A DNA stretch of 10,224 nt from Desulfuromusa sp. (GTDB taxonomy: Bacteria; Desulfobacterota; Desulfuromonadia; Desulfuromonadales; Geopsychrobacteraceae): contig JAOZOH010000102.1 of assembly GCA_029933365.1 (NCBI GenBank), forward strand, positions 1 to 10,224, written 5' to 3'. Within the stretch, counting starts at the first letter, position 1. The number at the start of each line of letters is the position of its first letter. Both the position numbers and the translations under genes were made by a program. The notes beneath the pieces were generated by a model. It ran no database searches. It had not been told where the DNA came from and saw only the letters and a program-made list of their open reading frames with translations. Below are positions 7,040 to 10,224 of this stretch, one piece after another.

Positions 7040-7404
7040 GTAAATACTCCCTTAACCCAGGCATAAACAATCGCCAGAGATAAAATACCAACAAAAATCA
7101 TTATTTCAGAAATTCCCCGGGCTGCTGAAACCTTGTCAAAGGCAGTGGCAACAGGAAACAGATACAAAACATCAACATCGAAAGCCAGGAAGATAAGTGC
7201 ATAGAGATAGTAAGCAACATCGAAACGAATATTCCATGCCGTCCCATAGGGATCCATCCCGCACTCATATGTTTCCTTGGTTTTTTGATACAGATGACGG
7301 GGCGCAAAAAACACAGAGATGAGCAACGGAGCCACGCCACAAATAATTCCCATGGCCAAAAGCACCCACACATACATATATTCGACTATATAGCTTTCGA
7401 TCAT
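7012..7404 (-). CDS. nuoA: NADH-quinone oxidoreductase-type subunit A
   Basis: This three-helix membrane subunit (130 residues, usual length) embraces NuoH near the quinone site. Family marks are [12 protein letters not shown] (44-54, with the conserved Glu47-Cys48-Gly49 of the loop between helices 1 and 2) and [20 protein letters not shown] (61-80) followed by YLFP. The third helix spans about 98-117. It is the first gene of the operon, starting at ATG 7404. GGAGG at 7415-7419 (as CCTCC on the plus strand) is the only Shine-Dalgarno, a rather long ten bases away, and it sits in a short CCTC-TGTG-GAGG hairpin, which may dampen initiation. The C-terminus (PNRRKAC) overlaps nuoB. Confidence 0.96.
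   Translation of the reverse strand: MIESYIVEYMYVWVLLAMGIICGVAPLLISVFFAPRHLYQKTKETYECGMDPYGTAWNIRFDVAYYLYALIFLAFDVDVLYLFPVATAFDKVSAARGISEIMIFVGILSLAIVYAWVKGVFTWPNRRKAC
7047..7053 (-). promoter_or_regulatory. Ribosome binding site for the GTG start of nuoB
   Basis: AAGGGAG on the minus strand lies seven bases before GTG at 7039, inside the nuoA coding sequence. It supports a non-ATG start for nuoB. Confidence 0.65.
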
Positions 7405-7471
7405 AATAACGATGCCTCCACAGAGGGGGAGTTTGTACGATGGAGTGCTTTTTTAAAGCTGCGCACCTTCG

Positions 7472-7524
7472 CACATTTTCAAATGTGTATTTACACATCC
7501 TATAGCAGTGTAAATAAATCACAT
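7472..7524. repeat. Cluster of overlapping inverted repeats downstream of the nuo promoter
   Basis: Three dyads overlap or abut: CACATTT-TC-AAATGTG (7472-7487), ATGTGTA-TT-TACACAT (7483-7498), and TTTACAC (7490-7496) with GTGTAAA (7508-7514) across 11 bases. A further CACAT at 7520-7524 lies at the predicted transcription start. All share TGTG/CACA half-sites, as expected of a dimeric regulator's operator array. The same dyads could also fold in the leader RNA. No known operator is matched exactly; CRP/FNR-family and Rex sites also use TGTGA half-sites, but the spacing differs. Confidence 0.5.
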
Positions 7525-7526
7525 AT

Positions 7527-7555
7527 CTTCTAGCGGAACGTCTCTTTCTTGTCAA
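7527..7555 (-). promoter_or_regulatory. Sigma70-type promoter for the nuo operon
   Basis: On the minus strand there is a perfect -35 TTGACA (7550-7555), a 17-base spacer, and a -10-like TAGAAG (7527-7532; four of six consensus bases). Transcription would begin near 7520, giving a leader of about 115 bases before nuoA. It is the best promoter match in the gene-free stretch and is correctly placed upstream of the operon. Confidence 0.65.
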
Positions 7556-7676
7556 GAATTTTATTGGGAGGATTTTGACTAACAAATCAGATTAGGCCTA
7601 TAACTACCTGATATTACTTATTTTTAAGAAGGAACGCTTCGCGAAATATCACATTTTTTCTCACTTCAACGTGAAT

Positions 7677-7688
7677 ACTGTATACAGT
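7677..7688. repeat. 12-base perfect palindrome ACTGTATACAGT
   Basis: The palindrome lies about 120 bases upstream of the nuo -35 element. It contains CTG and CAG arms like a LexA box, but with only four bases between them, so it is not a standard LexA site. It could be a regulator site; no function is assigned. Confidence 0.3.
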
Positions 7689-7784
7689 TTAGAGTAGAGC
7701 AAACAGAAGAAAAAAACTATCTGAATTGGTCATCTTTTCCTTCCATGCAGAAATACTGGAGAGTTAAACAGAAGACTGCAATCA

Positions 7785-7804
7785 GGGCGCGGCAAACAGC
7801 GCCC
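7785..7804 (-). terminator. Possible terminator hairpin behind trmO
   Basis: GGGCGC and GCGCCC arms flank an eight-base loop, starting about 22 bases after the trmO stop. The GC stem is good, but the sequence following it on the minus strand (TGATTGCAG) is not a U-tract, so intrinsic termination would be weak. Read-through from trmO into nuo is therefore possible. Confidence 0.3.
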
Positions 7805-7826
7805 CTTGTAACAGACCCCGACCAGC

Positions 7827-8318
7827 TCAATAATCGTGCGGAATTCCCTGGATATGCAATGCTAGGTGCTCATCCTCATCCATACCCTGAACCCAACCAT
7901 TATTCGCGTCACACTTGCTGTCAAGATCATTAATATAGGGTTTGATATCGAGCAGAGGAGTGCCGTCAAAGACATCCAGCCCGGAAGTATAAACCCGGTT
8001 ACCGCTGATTTTTTTGATCCTGACAACACTCAGGCCGATAGGATTTGGGCGCACTGGCGAGCGACTGGCGAACAGGCCAACCTGTTGCCCAGCAACCCAC
8101 GGTGGGGAAACCTCCATCTGGGGGGTAGCATTCAGACGATCAATAAAGTAGAGAACATAGATGTAGGTAAACGAATCGAGATCTTTTAATCCGGCAACAT
8201 ATTCGGTCTTTAGTTGCAGGTAGAATTCCTGATCATCAGTGTCAACCGGCTGGTAGGGTGCAGTACCCAGATAGGGGGTTTTGATGATACCAATTGGGGC
8301 AAACTTAAGATTATCCAT
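7827..8318 (-). CDS. trmO: tRNA (N6-threonylcarbamoyladenosine(37)-N6)-methyltransferase TrmO
   Basis: This protein of the TsaA/YaeB/VirR-like family (163 residues) is a SAM-dependent enzyme that methylates t6A at position 37 of threonine tRNA to m6t6A, in the cytoplasm. It shows the N-terminal FAPIGIIKTPY, the signature ASRSPVRPNPIGLS (84-97), and LDVFDGTPLLDIKPY (114-128). It corresponds to the core domain only; the E. coli enzyme is about 235 residues and has an additional C-terminal domain, but short forms are common. I prefer ATG 8318, five bases after the upstream stop, because it matches the family N-terminus. A TTG at 8327, overlapping that stop, would add three residues. No strong Shine-Dalgarno is seen, so translation is probably coupled to the gene before it. 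Confidence 0.92.
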   Translation of the reverse strand: MDNLKFAPIGIIKTPYLGTAPYQPVDTDDQEFYLQLKTEYVAGLKDLDSFTYIYVLYFIDRLNATPQMEVSPPWVAGQQVGLFASRSPVRPNPIGLSVVRIKKISGNRVYTSGLDVFDGTPLLDIKPYINDLDSKCDANNGWVQGMDEDEHLALHIQGIPHDY

Positions 8319-8323
8319 ATTTT

Positions 8324-9265
8324 TCAACGCCGTACTCGATTCATCAATTTCTGATATTTATCAGCGACCTTTTCATCTTTTTTGGCTTTTAACCGCAACC
8401 GCCGTACTGCTGAACTGAGGGAGGAGACATCTCGATTGAGCCGTTCACCAAGGGCGGTCATGGTAGCACAGCCAGTTTCAAGATAGAGCCAGGCAAGATA
8501 GGCACGAGCCTCTGAATGGAGTCGATTTTTCCCCGGAGCCGCCAACTCTTCTTCTCTCAACTTATAGCGATCCAACACTATCTGTAGCACTTTCTCAGGA
8601 TTGACTTTAGGCTGATACTTCTGCCGGGAGAGTTTCATCACCCCGCGCACAAATTCTTCGTCACCCAGAATCCGGGGGTCACGTTCACCGCCACGATTGA
8701 AATCAATCTTCGCCTCTTCAGCTGACCCTTCGTTGACGTAGGCATGAAACTTCATCAATGCCCGAACCCCGGTTTCTTCAATCTGCAGATAGGTTCGATC
8801 GGTCGATAACCAGAGAACTTTCTGTCGACCACAATAGGCGAGATGGCTGCTCCACAAGGAGTTCATTGGAGATGATTCCAACCCGTTACGAACTGGAAGC
8901 AGATGAACTTCCCGCACCAGCGGCAACAGATATTTTTCTGGATCGACAAGAATCGCCTTGTAGCGGCCTTGAAACAGATGGCCCGCAACCTGATGCCAGT
9001 CATTAAACCAGCGGGTGTAACGGAATCCCAACTGTTGCATAATCCGCGAGAGGGGGACATCCGCAACCTCAACAACCAATTGCAGCGAGCTGGGCAAAAG
9101 GCAATACGCATGGACTTTATGTCCAAACTTCTCGATCCCTTCCTGAAGCAACAAAAGAAAACGGGTGCGATCGGTCGTATCGAGAAAAACCGGCTGTCTG
9201 CCGTTCCCGTGGAGAGTCACATGATAAACAGCGCCGGGGAAATGTAACCGTGGTTTCCGTGCCAT
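8324..9265 (-). CDS. RAYT/IS200-like transposase homologue with DnaA-like C-terminus, catalytic motifs lost
   Basis: This 313-residue protein is homologous to REP-associated tyrosine transposases (Y1 fold). Family marks are MARKPRLHFPGAVYHVTLHG (1-20) and GHLFQGRYKAILVD (95-108). The enzyme motifs are degenerate: where the family has PNHxH (the HUH metal site) this protein reads PSSLQ (58-62), and where the family has RYxHLNPVRA with the catalytic tyrosine it reads REVHLLPVRN (Glu119). Residues 224-295 resemble the DnaA C-terminal helix-turn-helix (SEARAYLAWLYLETG, then LGERLNRDVSSLSSAVRRLR), a fusion seen in some RAYT proteins. The frame is intact and opened by a strong AGGAGG four bases before ATG 9265. 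No terminal repeats or target duplications were seen. It probably acts as a DNA-binding, non-transposing protein; its target is unknown. Confidence 0.85.
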   Translation of the reverse strand: MARKPRLHFPGAVYHVTLHGNGRQPVFLDTTDRTRFLLLLQEGIEKFGHKVHAYCLLPSSLQLVVEVADVPLSRIMQQLGFRYTRWFNDWHQVAGHLFQGRYKAILVDPEKYLLPLVREVHLLPVRNGLESSPMNSLWSSHLAYCGRQKVLWLSTDRTYLQIEETGVRALMKFHAYVNEGSAEEAKIDFNRGGERDPRILGDEEFVRGVMKLSRQKYQPKVNPEKVLQIVLDRYKLREEELAAPGKNRLHSEARAYLAWLYLETGCATMTALGERLNRDVSSLSSAVRRLRLKAKKDEKVADKYQKLMNRVRR

Positions 9266-9269
9266 AGTT

Positions 9270-9275
9270 CCTCCT
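9270..9275 (-). promoter_or_regulatory. Strong ribosome binding site of the RAYT-like gene
   Basis: AGGAGG on the minus strand lies four bases before ATG 9265. It fixes the start and suggests the gene is well translated. Confidence 0.75.
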
Positions 9276-9313
9276 GAAAAATCAAATCACAAGCCTGCCC
9301 CCAACTATCACAG

Positions 9314-9341
9314 AGCATAGCAGATTTATTCTTTAGTTCAA
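9314..9341 (-). promoter_or_regulatory. Promoter-like site before the RAYT-like gene and trmO
   Basis: On the minus strand: TTGAAC (9336-9341), a 16-base spacer, then an extended -10 TGC-TATGCT (hexamer 9314-9319). It lies about 50 bases upstream of the ATG at 9265 and would drive the RAYT-like gene together with trmO. Each hexamer matches four of six consensus bases; the TGn extension strengthens the case. Confidence 0.45.
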
Positions 9342-9415
9342 CTTGAATCAGAAATGGAGTAAGAAAAGATGATAGGATCTTTTGACGGGACTTGTAATTG
9401 GTCAGCTAAGTCAAC

Positions 9416-10222
9416 CTACTTGAGTTCTTCAAACAGATAGGGGCCATCGGTTTCACGAACAAAAATGGTATGGGAAACTAGATTGTTATCCGGTGACCAG
9501 TAATGCAACTGATAGCCGGGAGCATCCAATGTAAACTGGGAAGGCTTTTCCATGGTCAGATCCAGAACCAGCGGTATTCCCATGCTTGGAGCAGTACTGA
9601 TAACCGTTCCCCGCCAGCCGATGTGAGCTGACAAATGAATGTGTCCACACAGGATACTTTTTATATTGGAATATTTCTCGACAATATCCCCGAACCTGTC
9701 TGTACCAACGAAACCGTCAACATCTGTTTCAAGAACACCAAACTTGACCGGGGGATGGTGGATAAAAATAACGGTTGGTTGTTCTTTGGCCTCAGATAAT
9801 CGTTTATCAAGCCAGGTCGCTCTGGTCTGACATATTTCCCCTCCCGGTTCACCGGGTACTGTGCTGTCTATTCCAATCAACCGAAGCGGATAACCCTCAA
9901 TCACATAATTGATAAAGCCCTGATCCATCGCTGGGCAAGCTTGTCCGCCAAAAACTGACCAGAGAGTTGACCGATCATCATGGTTACCGGGGATCACATA
10001 AAAAGGACACCAGAGCTCAGCCAAAAGGCTTGCAGCACGCTCAACCTCTTCTAAAAGCGCACTGTAGGTAATATCACCAGTCACCAGGACAAGGTCGGGC
10101 GCTGGCTTTAATTGATTGATATGATCAACACAGCAAGCAAGACTCTCAGCCGTCGGAGCAACGCCATAGGCTTTTTTGCCCCACCCGGCAATATGGAGGT
10201 CACTTATATGAGCTATAAGCAT
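9416..10222 (-). CDS. Class III metallophosphoesterase (CpdA/GpdQ-like cyclic nucleotide or diester phosphodiesterase)
   Basis: This 268-residue calcineurin-like dinuclear metal phosphoesterase has all metal-binding motifs: SDLHI (Asp8, His10), TGDIT (Asp50), GNHDDR (Asn80, His81), IHHPP (His155) and GHIH (His194, His196). The length and the GNHDDR form suit the Icc/CpdA and GpdQ subgroup, which hydrolyses 3',5'-cAMP or glycerophosphodiesters; which substrate applies here cannot be read from the sequence. There is no signal peptide, so it is cytoplasmic. The ATG at 10222 gives the family-typical N-terminus (MLIAHISDLH), but its ribosome binding site lies outside the window. It is separated from the RAYT-like gene by 150 bases and is probably a separate transcription unit. 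Confidence 0.92.
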   Translation of the reverse strand: MLIAHISDLHIAGWGKKAYGVAPTAESLACCVDHINQLKPAPDLVLVTGDITYSALLEEVERAASLLAELWCPFYVIPGNHDDRSTLWSVFGGQACPAMDQGFINYVIEGYPLRLIGIDSTVPGEPGGEICQTRATWLDKRLSEAKEQPTVIFIHHPPVKFGVLETDVDGFVGTDRFGDIVEKYSNIKSILCGHIHLSAHIGWRGTVISTAPSMGIPLVLDLTMEKPSQFTLDAPGYQLHYWSPDNNLVSHTIFVRETDGPYLFEELK

Positions 10223-10224
10223 TA

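Larger units (their letters stand above)
7405..7826. other. Gene-free stretch between trmO and nuoA
   Basis: These 422 bases are AT-rich and contain no convincing gene. They hold, from right to left, a GC hairpin just behind trmO (7785-7804), a perfect 12-base palindrome ACTGTATACAGT (7677-7688), the 8-base palindromes TTCGCGAA near 7640 and TAGGCCTA near 7597, the nuo promoter (7527-7555), the dyad cluster (7472-7524) and the nuoA ribosome binding site. No riboswitch or small RNA was recognised. Confidence 0.6.

Noticed and set aside
7265..7585. Minus-strand open frame of 106 codons across the nuo promoter region
   Set aside because: It overlaps nuoA in another frame and spans the promoter and dyads. 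Its product is Arg/Cys/Tyr-rich with no recognisable domain.
7677..7688. LexA (SOS) box
   Set aside because: CTG and CAG arms are present but only four bases apart instead of the ten in the E. coli-type box, and no SOS gene is adjacent.
8324..9265. Active insertion sequence
   Set aside because: Catalytic residues are replaced, and I found no terminal hairpins, inverted repeats or target duplication around the gene. It is annotated as a degenerate homologue and not as a mobile element.
9364..9383. Inverted repeat AAAAGAT...ATCTTTT behind the phosphoesterase gene
   Set aside because: A seven-base, AT-rich stem with a six-base loop and a poor U-tract is too weak to call a terminator.

Overview
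All supported genes lie on the minus strand, so the window reads from right to left. The core is a complex I-type operon in the order nuoA-B-C-D-H-I-J-K. After an 84-base spacer it continues with an MrpD-type antiporter-like subunit, an 82-residue two-helix membrane protein, and a second antiporter-like subunit that runs off the left edge. No nuoE, nuoF or nuoG lies between nuoD and nuoH. The locus therefore encodes the quinone/Fe-S connecting module and membrane arm but no NADH-oxidising module. The overall style (nuo without EFG, Mrp-type pumping subunits, and an IS200-like/DnaA-C protein) resembles anaerobic Desulfobacterota such as Desulfuromonadales. That placement is a recollection of family style and was not computed.

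Layout from right to left: a complete metallophosphoesterase of the CpdA/GpdQ type (9416-10222); a 150-base spacer with a promoter-like site; a REP-associated-transposase (RAYT)-like protein (8324-9265) that appears to have lost both its HUH and tyrosine catalytic motifs but keeps a DnaA-like C-terminal DNA-binding region; a tRNA t6A37 methyltransferase (TrmO) directly behind it; a 422-base gene-free stretch holding a good sigma70-type promoter and a dense cluster of inverted repeats; then nuoA to nuoK and the antiporter genes.

Within the operon most junctions are translationally coupled: ATGA overlaps at H/I, I/J, J/K and antiporter/small protein, TGATG at C/D, a 28-base overlap at A/B and an 11-base overlap into the last gene. 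NuoB and NuoI retain the cysteines for N2, N6a and N6b, and NuoD keeps the quinone-site histidines and tyrosine. NuoH, NuoJ, NuoK and the antiporter subunits form the proton (or sodium) translocating arm. The inferred machine oxidises a donor other than NADH through the local genes, for example ferredoxin or a separately encoded dehydrogenase module, and reduces quinone while pumping ions.

The points most worth a second look are the missing NADH module with its Mrp-like arm and small protein, the catalytically degenerate RAYT-like protein coupled to trmO, and the dyad cluster just downstream of the nuo promoter. I see no CRISPR array, tRNA, rRNA or intact mobile element.
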